The notes beneath the pieces are model-generated. The model was not told where the DNA came from, searched no databases, and worked only from the letters and a program-made list of their open reading frames with translations. A program made the translations under genes and the position numbers. DNA of 64,000 nt from Bacillus sp. 1780r2a1 (GTDB lineage Bacteria > Bacillota > Bacilli > Bacillales > Bacillaceae_H). The stretch lies in the NCBI GenBank assembly GCA_024134725.1, contig CP099863.1, forward strand, positions 2,661,501 to 2,725,500, written 5' to 3'. Shown here piece by piece: positions 53,568-61,234 of the stretch (positions are counted from its first letter, which is position 1; every line of letters begins with the position of its first letter).

Positions 53568-54749
53568 CTATCCTCTATGTCTAGCAACTGACCTCATAGC
53601 GAACCACTGAATAATACTCATTATAAATATTACAACGAGTAAAAAAACATACGTAGAGTAAAATTGACCAGTTAAATCAACTAAAGTTCCGATGATAATT
53701 GGCCCCAATGCGCCGATGATATAGCCAGCTGACTGGGTCATTGCTGACAAGCCGGCAGCTTCATCAGCATTTTTGGATAAATCAATGGGCAATAGCAAGT
53801 TTAGCGGAAATAGCGTTCCAGCACCGATACCAATAAAGATTGCGCCCACCCACGGAACAACTTCAAGAGCTAATAAAAGTAGACCTAACGCTTCCATCCC
53901 AGCAGCAAACCAGAGCCAAAAAAGGCGTGACGTCACTTTTTTTAGTAAAACTGGTAATAAAAATCCTACTGGAATTTGAGTTGCCGTAAAGAGCGTCAGA
54001 ATACTTGCAGCGTACTGCTTCGAATAGCCTTGAGATTCAATTAATGGAGCAATCCATGCTGTTGCTGAATAAAAGATCATCGCCATACAGCCAAAAGATA
54101 ATGTTAGTAACCACGCACGTTTGCTATTCCAAGGAATTGGCTTTACTTCTTCGTGTATCGAAAGATTAGAGGAAGCTTTGCTATTCTTCAAAATCCAGTG
54201 CCACCAAACCGGAATAGCTATGATAGCAAATAGTACCCAAATACTCAACGTCACTCTCCAAGAATTTGTGCTTTCATAAATTGAAACTGAAAGCCATGAA
54301 GCGGCCACTGCTCCCGCTGTCAATGCAGCTGTATAAAGGCTAATCATAAAAGGTACATGCTCATTAAAATATTTTTTTATAAAGCCAGACAAAAGCGGCC
54401 CCATAGCAGCAATGCCTATCCCTGCTATAAGGGAGGTCATAATTAAAAAACTGGTTGAATATGTAAAAAAACGCAAAACTGTTCCAAGTCCAATCAAGCA
54501 AAGTGCATATCCAATAATACGCTCTAGCCCAAATTTTTGACCCAAACCTGCAGCAAGTGGGGAAAACACCCCCATACACAATACAGGCACAGCTGTCAAA
54601 AGGCTGGCCGTAGATGCATTCATTTGAAGCGCTGATGTAAGCTCCTGTAAAATAGGGGAAATTGAATTAATGGCTGGCCTCATATTCAGTGCTGCAATCA
54701 TAATGGAAACAGCAAATAAAATCATTTTCTTTTTATTAATAATCAACAC
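53568..54749 (-). CDS. MFS transporter, CynX/NimT family
   Basis: A transporter of about 393 residues with twelve hydrophobic segments. The first helix ends in ALNMRPAINSISPILQEL, a hallmark of the CynX group; the A-loop reads PLAAGLGQKFGLERII and the centre has SAMTQSAGYIIGALGP. Members include cyanate and nitroimidazole (NimT) transporters; the substrate here is unknown. The start is ambiguous: GTG codons at 54755 and 54749 and a TTG at 54746 lie around AGAAGGTGTGGAGGTG; I take 54749, seven bases after AGAAGG. Confidence 0.82.
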   Translation of the reverse strand: MLIINKKKMILFAVSIMIAALNMRPAINSISPILQELTSALQMNASTASLLTAVPVLCMGVFSPLAAGLGQKFGLERIIGYALCLIGLGTVLRFFTYSTSFLIMTSLIAGIGIAAMGPLLSGFIKKYFNEHVPFMISLYTAALTAGAVAASWLSVSIYESTNSWRVTLSIWVLFAIIAIPVWWHWILKNSKASSNLSIHEEVKPIPWNSKRAWLLTLSFGCMAMIFYSATAWIAPLIESQGYSKQYAASILTLFTATQIPVGFLLPVLLKKVTSRLFWLWFAAGMEALGLLLLALEVVPWVGAIFIGIGAGTLFPLNLLLPIDLSKNADEAAGLSAMTQSAGYIIGALGPIIIGTLVDLTGQFYSTYVFLLVVIFIMSIIQWFAMRSVARHRG

Positions 54750-54801
54750 CTCCACACCTTCTCTTTCTATTATACGTCAGTTCTTCTGACAATGACGTAA
54801 A

Positions 54802-54830
54802 AAAAGCAGCTTCCATTGGAAGCTGCTTTT
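54802..54830 (-). terminator. terminator of the mhqO-like gene
   Basis: AAAAGCAGCTTCC pairs with GGAAGCTGCTTTT around ATT, ending in T runs on the minus strand and overlapping the stop codon. Confidence 0.85.
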
Positions 54831-55812
54831 ACTCATACTCTTTCTCAAATATTTTTGTACTACGAACTGTTTCAATTGGTCGTACAAGCTTTTCAATTTG
54901 TTCACGTTTAGGCTCTAAAAATGGAGGAAGTGAAAGTTTTTCACCTAATGTTTCATACTCTTCATCTCCCATAAATCCTGGACCATCGGTTGCAAATTCA
55001 AATAAAATACCAGGAGAAACGCGAGCATATAAAGATTCAAAGAAGTGACGATCCACATAGCCTGATGTTGGAAATCTAAAGCTTGCAAGTCGATCAATCC
55101 ACTCTTCAAGCACTTGACGATCATTCACTCGAAACGCTACGTGGTGAACGGTTCCGTATCCTTGAATACCTTCTGGTAAAGTTGTATTATGTTCAACGAC
55201 TACTTGAGCACCGTTTCCACCTTCTCCAACTTCAAATAAATACAAGTCACCTTTTTGGTCTACTTGTCGGAATAATAATACTTTCTCTAATACTTCCTTG
55301 AAGAAATCGAAATTAGCAACGCGTACAAAGATTGGACCAAGTCCAGTAATTGCGTATTCTAATGGAATCGGGCCCTTTTGCCAAGGTGTGCCAGAGGCTA
55401 CTCCCGCATTTCCTTCATCAGAAATTAATTGGTATTGCTGATCATCAAAGTCCACAAAAGATAAAATTTTCTTTCCGAATAGTTCTTGAATACCACCGTG
55501 ATGAACACCTAAACGATTAAATCGCTTTTCCCAATATTGAAGTGCTTCATTGTTTGGAACACGAAATGATGTTTTAAAAATTTCATTCGTACCATGAGAT
55601 CCTTTTGGAATTCCTGGGAAGTCAAAAAACGTCATATCAGTTCCAGCACTTCCTTTATCATCTGCAAAAAACAAATGATAGGTTTGAATATCGTCCTGGT
55701 TGACTGTTTTTTTCACCAAGCGCATCCCTAGTACATACGTGAAAAACTCATAATTTTTTTCAGCACTACTCGTAATAGCTGTCACGTGATGAATACCTTT
55801 TAATTCATTCAT
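54829..55812 (-). CDS. ring-cleaving dioxygenase, MhqO/MhqA-like (VOC superfamily)
   Basis: A 327-residue glyoxalase-fold protein with two vicinal-oxygen-chelate modules: GIHHVTAITSSAEKNYEFFTYVLGMRLVKKTVNQDD with the first metal His, YGTVHHVAFRVNDRQVLEEW with the second, and a late Glu in GILFEFATDGPGF. This is the MhqA/MhqO group of Bacillus, induced by quinones such as methylhydroquinone and thought to open hydroquinone rings. The AT-rich leader carries an MhqR-like palindrome at 55869-55886. GGAGGAAT precedes the ATG. Confidence 0.87.
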   Translation of the reverse strand: MNELKGIHHVTAITSSAEKNYEFFTYVLGMRLVKKTVNQDDIQTYHLFFADDKGSAGTDMTFFDFPGIPKGSHGTNEIFKTSFRVPNNEALQYWEKRFNRLGVHHGGIQELFGKKILSFVDFDDQQYQLISDEGNAGVASGTPWQKGPIPLEYAITGLGPIFVRVANFDFFKEVLEKVLLFRQVDQKGDLYLFEVGEGGNGAQVVVEHNTTLPEGIQGYGTVHHVAFRVNDRQVLEEWIDRLASFRFPTSGYVDRHFFESLYARVSPGILFEFATDGPGFMGDEEYETLGEKLSLPPFLEPKREQIEKLVRPIETVRSTKIFEKEYE

Positions 55813-55868
55813 TCTAATTCCTCCTAAATGGGATTATGTTTATAGTATCATTTTATTTTCATATCAAA

Positions 55869-55886
55869 TATCTTTAATTCGAGATA
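55869..55886. promoter_or_regulatory. MhqR-like operator
   Basis: TATCTTTAATTCGAGATA is a near-perfect palindrome and differs at two bases from the MhqR operator pattern as I remember it (TATCTCGAATTCGAGATA). It lies about 57 bp before the mhqO-like start, flanked by two copies of ATATCAAAT. MhqR releases its operators on quinone stress. Confidence 0.6.
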
Positions 55887-55991
55887 ATTATATCAAATTC
55901 GCTTTCATCATGTCAATGTCAATCAATTAACTCATGATAATTAAGTAAAAATGGACTCGCCCTTTTCTACTCAATAAGGGCTTTTGCATAT

Positions 55992-56019
55992 ACCAGGTTG
56001 TCCTGTTTTTCATATCTTA
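55992..56019 (+). promoter_or_regulatory. sigma-K-like promoter of the CotC-like gene
   Basis: ACC (55992-55994), a 16-bp spacer and CATATCTTA (56011-56019) fit the sigma-K pattern, about 58 bp before the start codon. Confidence 0.6.
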
Positions 56020-56076
56020 TATTAAGTAGAATGCATTAGAGCTTCTACTAATAAAACAACTGGGAGATGATTGTCA

Positions 56077-56298
56077 ATGTGTAGAAAACACGACAAACAC
56101 CGTAAAGGTAAAAAAGATTATGGTAAGAAAGAGTTTAAATGCTACTGCTACGAAAAAGATTCTTACAAAAAAGATTACAAGCACGATGACAAAAGAACTG
56201 GCAAAAAAACTTGTGATAAAAAGAAACACAGCTACGACAAGAAAGAAAGATGCTCTTATAAAAAAAGCAGCAAACGCCACGGTAAATGGGGCTACTAA
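56077..56298 (+). CDS. Lys/Tyr/Asp/His-rich CotC-like spore coat protein
   Basis: A 73-residue low-complexity protein, about a third lysine, with Tyr, Asp, His and scattered Cys (MCRKHDKHRKGKKDYGKKEF; later YKKDYKHDDKRTGKK). The composition and dipeptide rhythm resemble the CotC/CotU/YeeK type of Bacillus coat proteins, which are crosslinked through Tyr and Cys. The ATG at 56077 follows TGGGAG by ten bases; a TTG two codons earlier is also possible. The sigma-K-like promoter supports expression late in sporulation. No sequence homology can be claimed. Confidence 0.65.
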   Translation: MCRKHDKHRKGKKDYGKKEFKCYCYEKDSYKKDYKHDDKRTGKKTCDKKKHSYDKKERCSYKKSSKRHGKWGY

Positions 56299-56329
56299 TT
56301 TAAATCGACTAAATTCATTTTAGTTAGAG

Positions 56330-56362
56330 AGAATAGAACGATTTTTGTTCTATTCTTTTTTT
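56330..56362 (+). terminator. terminator of the CotC-like gene
   Basis: AGAATAGAAC pairs with GTTCTATTCT around a 7-base loop with a T8 tail. Confidence 0.85.
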
Positions 56363-56435
56363 ACATATATTGTGCTTTTCCTCTTATCTGTATGCTGTTA
56401 TGATAAAGGAATTACATTTAGAGGAGTATGACTTA

Positions 56436-57030
56436 ATGGACTTGCATTATTTAATCAAAGGCTTAGCAATTGGGGTTTCAGTCGCAGCACCTGTTGGCCC
56501 AATTGGTATCTTATGCATTAATCGTACTTTAACAAAAGAAAAACTGCATGGCTTTGTATCAGGATTAGGCGCTGCTAAAGCAGATGCTTTATATGGCTTA
56601 GTAGCAGCTTTTTGTTAAGTCAAAAAATATGGCTGCAGTTAATCGGTGGCCTTTTTTATGTTATTTAGGGGTACAAACATTTCGTTCTCGACCTGCAGAA
56701 AAAGCTGCTGTTGCACAAAAAAGCACACAGCTGTTTGAATCCTTCTTTTCTATATTAATTCTTACTGTTACAAATCCAATGACGGTCCTGTTTTTTATCG
56801 GTATTTTTTCAGGTATCGGTTTAAGTAATGAATCGTTTTCATTACCTAGCGCGTTGCAAATGGTTGTTGGAGTCTTTATCGGTTCAGGATTATGGTGGCT
56901 GTCACTTAGCCTAGGAGTTGGCATATTTAAATCAGCATTCACGCCTCAAAGGCTAAGCTGGATAAACAAGTTATCCGGCTATATTATAGTAGGATTTGGA
57001 CTATGGAGTTTATTGCAGCTTATTCTATAA
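56436..57030 (+). pseudogene. LysE family amino-acid exporter, disrupted by deletion and frameshifts
   Basis: The ATG at 56436 follows AGAGGAG and gives MDLHYLIKGLAIGVSVAAPVGPIG..., the N-terminal signature of LysE exporters, to GLVAAFC and a TAA. A second frame continues LLSQKIWLQLIGGLF (56616 onward) to a TAG, and a third supplies CYLGVQTFRSRPAEKAA through SGYIIVGFGLWSLLQLIL to the end at 57030. So two frame changes, one at a T6 run near 56650 and one near 56612, where some residues of the second helix also seem missing, break the gene. Confidence 0.78.
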
Positions 57031-57034
57031 ATAA

Positions 57035-57062
57035 AAAAGCAGATGCATATGCATCTGCTTTT
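57035..57062. terminator. terminator between lysE remnant and map genes
   Basis: A perfect 28-bp palindrome with arms AAAAGCAGATGCAT, T-rich at both ends, lies between convergent stop codons. Confidence 0.85.
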
Positions 57063-57804
57063 ATTCTGTTACAACAATTGGTTGACCTTTTGTCACAATA
57101 ATCGTATGTTCAATTTGTGCAACAAAGCTCCCGTCATTTGTCGCTAGCGTCCAGCCGTCATCCAACTGATATGCTTCTTCAGCATTTGTTGATACAAACG
57201 GTTCATACGCAATAACCATTCCATCTTTTAAAAGAGTGCGGTCTCTTGGTTCATAGTAGTTATGAACGTGATCTGGTTTATCGCGAAGTGAATGTCCTAC
57301 CCCGTGACCCGTTAGGTTTGTAATAACCGTGTATCCACGTTTTCGCGCACTGTTATGAACAGCTCGCCCAACATTACTAAGCTTACCGCCAGCTTTAAAC
57401 TTTTTCAGTCCCTCATCAAATACTTCTTTTGTTGCTTTACAAAGCTTCTCCAAAAACTTATTATTGTCTCCAACAACAAATGAAATACCCGTATCAGCAA
57501 AATAACCGTCCTTAGAGCCTGAAACATCAATATTAACAAGATCTCCCTCTTTAATCACGCGCTTTCCAGGAATGCCGTGAGCTACCTCTTCGTTTACACT
57601 AATACAAGAATAGCCTGGAAAATCAAATAATTCCTTTGGGGCAGAAATTGCTCCATGTTTTTCAAAAAGTTCTTTAGCTAGTTCATCTAGTTCACCTGTT
57701 GTAACTCCAGGCTTCGTTTCTTTTACTAACGTATCTCTTATCTCAGCAAGGATCTTTCCAATTTTCATTAAGCCTTGCTTTTCTTCTTCAGTACGTACTA
57801 TCAC
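57061..57804 (-). CDS. map: methionine aminopeptidase, type I
   Basis: A 247-residue enzyme that removes the initiator Met from new proteins. Metal ligands are visible as NIDVSGSKDGYFADTG (two Asp), TGHGVGHSLRDKP (His), AYEPF (Glu) and the final QIEHT (Glu); the substrate His is in NEEVAHGIPG. It resembles the second Bacillus enzyme (YflG/MapB) rather than the one in the ribosomal protein operon, because it stands alone here. No strong ribosome site is close (GAAAGTG). Confidence 0.9.
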   Translation of the reverse strand: MIVRTEEEKQGLMKIGKILAEIRDTLVKETKPGVTTGELDELAKELFEKHGAISAPKELFDFPGYSCISVNEEVAHGIPGKRVIKEGDLVNIDVSGSKDGYFADTGISFVVGDNNKFLEKLCKATKEVFDEGLKKFKAGGKLSNVGRAVHNSARKRGYTVITNLTGHGVGHSLRDKPDHVHNYYEPRDRTLLKDGMVIAYEPFVSTNAEEAYQLDDGWTLATNDGSFVAQIEHTIIVTKGQPIVVTE

Positions 57805-57910
57805 TTTCTATTCACACCTTTCATATGAACATATCTTATCTTACTCCAAGGATTCAAGCAATGAGTTAGGACTACAAATAAATAAAACGAAATATTCAAT
57901 TTTTTTATCA

Positions 57911-57939
57911 TATAAAAATACAGGCCTAAGTATAGCCTG
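57911..57939 (-). terminator. probable terminator of the XRE/membrane protein pair
   Basis: CAGGC pairs with GCCTG around TATACTTAG-type loop on the minus strand, followed by TATTTTTAT. A short stem, so only probable. Confidence 0.5.
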
Positions 57940-57982
57940 CATTTCTTTTTTTCTTCGTTTATTTTTCACACTCATTATTTCA

Positions 57983-58450
57983 TTAATCTAAGAGTTCTTT
58001 GTTTTTTAAATAGGAGCGTTTTAACGAGGTGTATTCGGCTAGAAAAATGAATAAACCTGCAAATACAACGATCATGAAGTCAAACAGCTGTTCACCAAGT
58101 AACTGCAGACCTACAGAAACAAGATAGAGCACTGAAAAGATGATCATAAAACTCGCTGACCTTACCATGATTCGCTTTTTTTCTTTTTTAAACGCATCTT
58201 CAGACATTACATTTGCATACTCAATCCCAGAAAAAATATATCGAATAAATACGTACGCTACAAACAGTAAGATAGGTACCCCTGCAATCCACTGAGCTGG
58301 CAGATTCCATTCTGGTAGAGAGTGGGTTCCTACGACTAAGATACCACATGAAACACACATCAACAACGAGCCTTCACCTAGAAAATAAACCACTTTTTGA
58401 GCTTTGTACTCATCGTTAGGAAGCACATATGATAACCACGAATCTTTCAT
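57983..58450 (-). CDS. membrane protein encoded with an XRE regulator
   Basis: A 155-residue protein with four hydrophobic segments in two pairs (LLMCVSCGILVVGT, IAGVPILLFVAYVFIRYIF; ASFMIIFSVLYLVSVGLQLL, FMIVVFAGLFIFLAEY). I start at the ATG at 58450 (MKDSWLSYV), after GGGAGGAGG and two bases past the stop codon of the XRE gene. Pairs of a small XRE repressor and a four-helix membrane protein are frequent in Bacillus; the function is unknown. Confidence 0.72.
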   Translation of the reverse strand: MKDSWLSYVLPNDEYKAQKVVYFLGEGSLLMCVSCGILVVGTHSLPEWNLPAQWIAGVPILLFVAYVFIRYIFSGIEYANVMSEDAFKKEKKRIMVRSASFMIIFSVLYLVSVGLQLLGEQLFDFMIVVFAGLFIFLAEYTSLKRSYLKNKELLD

Positions 58451-58452
58451 TG

Positions 58453-58647
58453 TTATTCCTCCTCCCAAAACAAATCATTTAACGTTTTGTCAAGTTCTTT
58501 TGCAATATTAACGCAGAGCTGAAGGGTAGGATTATATTTACCTTTTTCAATTAATCCAATTGTTTGCCTTGTTACATTTACTTTTTGTGCAAGGTCTGCC
58601 TGTGTTATTCCTTTTTCAATGCGGGCAAATTTAACTTTATTTTTCAA
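58453..58647 (-). CDS. XRE family transcriptional regulator, short
   Basis: A 64-residue single-domain HTH protein: ARIEKGITQADLAQKVNVTRQTIGLIEKGKYNPTLQL covers all five helices of the Cro/CI fold, then a short acidic tail (NDLFWEEE). I choose the TTG at 58647, four bases after AAAAGGTGG; the frame extends eight codons upstream without a better site. It is translationally coupled to the membrane protein gene and probably autoregulates the pair. Confidence 0.83.
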   Translation of the reverse strand: MKNKVKFARIEKGITQADLAQKVNVTRQTIGLIEKGKYNPTLQLCVNIAKELDKTLNDLFWEEE

Positions 58648-58801
58648 ACAACCACCTTTTCCACTTTGCAATATATATATTACTTTTGTTAACTATATAT
58701 TACATTTCATAGTTAAAATTGTCAACTTAATATTCCATTAATTGAACAATTATCCATATTCATATAAGATGAAAATAGTTTAATAGAAAAGAGGTTTCTT
58801 G

Positions 58802-59338
58802 ATGGCTCCGTGTATTCAAGCAGTTTTTATTGATCGTGATGGCACAATAGGAGGCGACGATACAGTTCATTACCCAAAAGACTTTACGTTGTTTTCTTTT
58901 TCATTAAAAACCATTCATTTATTAAAAGAGCACAATATTAAACTATTTGCTTTTACCAACCAGCCTGGAATTTCAAGCGGAGAAGCAACCAAAAATGAGT
59001 TTATAAACGAATTGACTTCATTTGGGTTTGACGACTTTTGCATTTGTCCCCATCATCACACTGCGGGATGCACATGCAGAAAGCCGAGTATCGGCATGCT
59101 TATAGAAGCTGCCCGTAAGCATCAGTTAGACTTATCAAAATGTGTGGTAATTGGAGATCGGTGGTCGGACATTGAAGCTGGAAGGAAAGTAGGAGCAACA
59201 ACAATTTTAGTGCAGACAGGTGCAGGAAAACAATCACTTGCTGAGCATAAGCATAAACAAACGAAAGACTTTCCTCATTATGTTGCTACAAATTTAGAAG
59301 AAGCTGCAAAGTGGCTCATTACAGCTTCGTTCTATTGA
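58802..59338 (+). CDS. HAD-IIIA phosphatase, GmhB/histidinol-phosphatase-like
   Basis: A 178-residue HAD hydrolase. Motif I is VFIDRDGTIGG (nucleophile and acid Asp), motif II FTNQPG, motif IV VIGDRWSDIEAG. A zinc-binding loop CPHHHTAGCTCRKPS is typical of GmhB and the HisB phosphatase domain. The exact phosphate ester is unknown. AAGAGG precedes the ATG; a TTG directly before the ATG is less likely. Confidence 0.86.
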   Translation: MAPCIQAVFIDRDGTIGGDDTVHYPKDFTLFSFSLKTIHLLKEHNIKLFAFTNQPGISSGEATKNEFINELTSFGFDDFCICPHHHTAGCTCRKPSIGMLIEAARKHQLDLSKCVVIGDRWSDIEAGRKVGATTILVQTGAGKQSLAEHKHKQTKDFPHYVATNLEEAAKWLITASFY

Positions 59339-59353
59339 AAAGGTAGAAAGAGA

Positions 59354-59524
59354 ATGAAAGATAAAATGTTTTATGTTTGATTGGCGATAATCGCTATCAT
59401 TCCATATTTCACAGGTGAAATCGTGCTATTTATGATGCTTTACTTAGTCCTCATGGCACTCCAGGGGATACACCAAACGTTGCTGCATTTTTATGAAGAT
59501 TGGAAGCGCAGAAATCACATATAA
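59354..59524 (+). pseudogene. small membrane protein gene with in-frame TGA
   Basis: A 57-codon frame from the ATG at 59354 (after AGAAAGAG) reads MKDKMFYV, TGA, then LAIIAIIPYFTGEIVLFMML and on to FYEDWKRRNHI, stop at 59524. The TGA at 59378-59380 is the only interruption, and the rest looks like a real two-helix membrane peptide with a basic tail. TGG to TGA is the simplest explanation. A TTG immediately after the TGA could allow restart. It follows the HAD gene by 15 bp and ends in the terminator below. Confidence 0.55.
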
Positions 59525-59561
59525 AAAAACCAGCTTGACCCTATAGTCAAGCTGGTTTTTT
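59524..59561. terminator. terminator between small ORF and CNNM/CorC genes
   Basis: AAAAAACCAGCTTGAC pairs perfectly with GTCAAGCTGGTTTTTT around a 6-base loop; usable from both sides. Confidence 0.9.
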
Positions 59562-59562
59562 A

Positions 59563-60879
59563 TTATACTTCAGCTACGTCTTCTTGCAACTTCATTACTT
59601 CTACTTCTTTTATTTGCAATCCGTCTACATCATTCACCTTAAACTCATATCCCTCGTAAACGATACAATCATGAAGCTCAATATCAGTTTTTTGCGTTAA
59701 AATCCAACCACCAATTGTATCAACTTCTTCTTCTTCGAGATGAATGCCTAATAAGTCATTTACCTCTTGAACTAGAACTTTGGCATTTAAAAGGTAGTGA
59801 TTATCTGATACTCTACGAACTTCTTGAACTTCTTCAGCATCAAATTCATCTTGAATTTCTCCAACGATTTCTTCAAGAATATCTTCAATTGTAACAAGTC
59901 CAGACGTACCGCCGTATTCATCAATTAAAGCAGCCATTTGCGTACGATTCTTCTGCATTGTTAACAGTAAGTCGTGAATTGGAATAGATTCAATAACCTG
60001 AATAATTGGCTTCATATATCGCTCAACCTTCTCTTGCTTTAAGTGGTTGTGGATGACCACATCATTTAAAACTTCTTTCAGGTTAATTAGGCCAATGATT
60101 TGATCTTTATCTCCTTCTGCTACAATTGGATAACGCGTATAGCGTTCTTCTACTGCTATTTTTAAAAATTCTTCTATTGTATCTTCATTGGATACCACAA
60201 TCATCTCTGTTCTTGGCACCATAATTTCACGTGCAACGCGATTATCGAATTCAAATATATTATTTACATATTTATATTCGGCTTGGTTAATTTCTCCACC
60301 TTCATAGCTTTCTGACAAAATAATACGAAGCTCTTCTTCGCTATGCGCAATTTCATGTTCAGAAGCTGGCTTTAGTCCGAAAAGACCAACTAAAATACGT
60401 GCTGATCCATTTAATAACCAGATGAAAGGATACATTAAACGATAAAACCAAATAAGAGCTGGCGCTAATAACAGTGTTACCGTTTCTGCTTTTTGAATAG
60501 CAACTGTTTTCGGAGCTAGTTCTCCTACTACAACGTGCAGGAACGTAACAATGGCAAAGGCAATTGCAAAGGATAATAAATGTGACAGAGTTGATGAAAA
60601 ACCAAAATCAGCAAAGATTGGATTTAAGATTTTCTCAACAGTCGGCTCTCCTAACCAACCTAACCCTAACGCTGTAATTGTTATACCTAACTGACAGGCA
60701 GATAGATACTCGTCAAGATGTGTGGTTACCCTTTGGGCTGCAAGTGCCCCTCTGCGCCCTTCAGCAATCAGCTGATCGACCTTTGAACTACGAAGTTTTA
60801 CAATGGCAAACTCAGCCGCTACGAAGAACGCGGTTAAACCAATTAAAAGCGCAACTAATAGTAAATTAAGTGTAATCAA
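59563..60879 (-). CDS. CNNM/CorC family protein (hemolysin-like, MpfA/YhdP-type)
   Basis: A 438-residue membrane protein. The N-terminal DUF21/CNNM domain (about 1-190) has four hydrophobic segments with [19 protein letters not shown] and the [10 protein letters not shown] motif. Two CBS repeats follow ([44 protein letters not shown]), then a CorC/HlyC domain ending [14 protein letters not shown]. In Bacillus the relative MpfA/YhdP is tied to magnesium efflux. The only plausible start is a TTG at 60879. Its AGGAGGTG site is about 38 bases upstream with a hairpin between, and the leader is long and structured (60880-61094). Confidence 0.85.
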   Translation of the reverse strand: MITLNLLLVALLIGLTAFFVAAEFAIVKLRSSKVDQLIAEGRRGALAAQRVTTHLDEYLSACQLGITITALGLGWLGEPTVEKILNPIFADFGFSSTLSHLLSFAIAFAIVTFLHVVVGELAPKTVAIQKAETVTLLLAPALIWFYRLMYPFIWLLNGSARILVGLFGLKPASEHEIAHSEEELRIILSESYEGGEINQAEYKYVNNIFEFDNRVAREIMVPRTEMIVVSNEDTIEEFLKIAVEERYTRYPIVAEGDKDQIIGLINLKEVLNDVVIHNHLKQEKVERYMKPIIQVIESIPIHDLLLTMQKNRTQMAALIDEYGGTSGLVTIEDILEEIVGEIQDEFDAEEVQEVRRVSDNHYLLNAKVLVQEVNDLLGIHLEEEEVDTIGGWILTQKTDIELHDCIVYEGYEFKVNDVDGLQIKEVEVMKLQEDVAEV

Positions 60880-61094
60880 TACGTTTTCTTATTCTGGCAA
60901 AAAGCAGAATAAGAGAACACCTCCTGTTTTATAAAAGTATCGACTGGATTACACCTTTATGTATAAAGGTGATTCCAGGTGCATAAGTGTAACTTTCAAT
61001 CTCTTTTTAATGCACGCTACTTTTATTACATTAACCATACTTGCAAATCTGCTTCGTCTGCTATGTCTCCCTGCCCCATGGAATCACCCCCTTT
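60880..61094 (-). promoter_or_regulatory. structured leader of the CNNM/CorC gene
   Basis: In minus-strand order: a Shine-Dalgarno (AAAGGGGGTGAT) and a 17-codon ORF (61079-61026); arms GTGCAT/ATGCAC (61015-61010 and 60984-60979); a long hairpin of CTGGA plus CACCTTTA with TAAAGGTG plus TCCAG (60978-60944); then AGGAGGTG (60925-60918), a hairpin of TCTTATTCTG with CAGAATAAGA (60914-60887) and the TTG start at 60879. I recognise no known riboswitch. Translation of the small ORF could decide which hairpins form. Confidence 0.55.
61026..61079 (-). CDS. putative 17-residue leader peptide
   Basis: ATG at 61079 after AAAAGGGGGTGATTCC, which matches the 16S anti-Shine-Dalgarno at all but one position over about 11 bases. 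Product MGQGDIADEADLQVWLM, acidic, with three Asp/Glu before the single Trp. It ends about 10 bases before the first leader hairpin arm. Its strong site and position suggest an attenuation or translational-coupling leader for the CNNM/CorC gene rather than a functional protein. Confidence 0.5.
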   Translation of the reverse strand: MGQGDIADEADLQVWLM

Positions 61095-61234
61095 TAAACT
61101 ATCACTTAATGGTTTTTACTATAATGTATAGCAAAGATTAAGAATCATTATACATGATTTTGGAGAAACGTACAGATAAGTTCATGGCGAATTTATGAAC
61201 TTCATTTTAACGTTTAAAGCTTTTACATTCCTGT

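Noticed and set aside
60880-61094. Leader of the CNNM/CorC gene as an M-box or yybP-ykoY riboswitch
   Set aside because: I could not place the conserved core blocks of either aptamer; only hairpins and a small ORF are visible.
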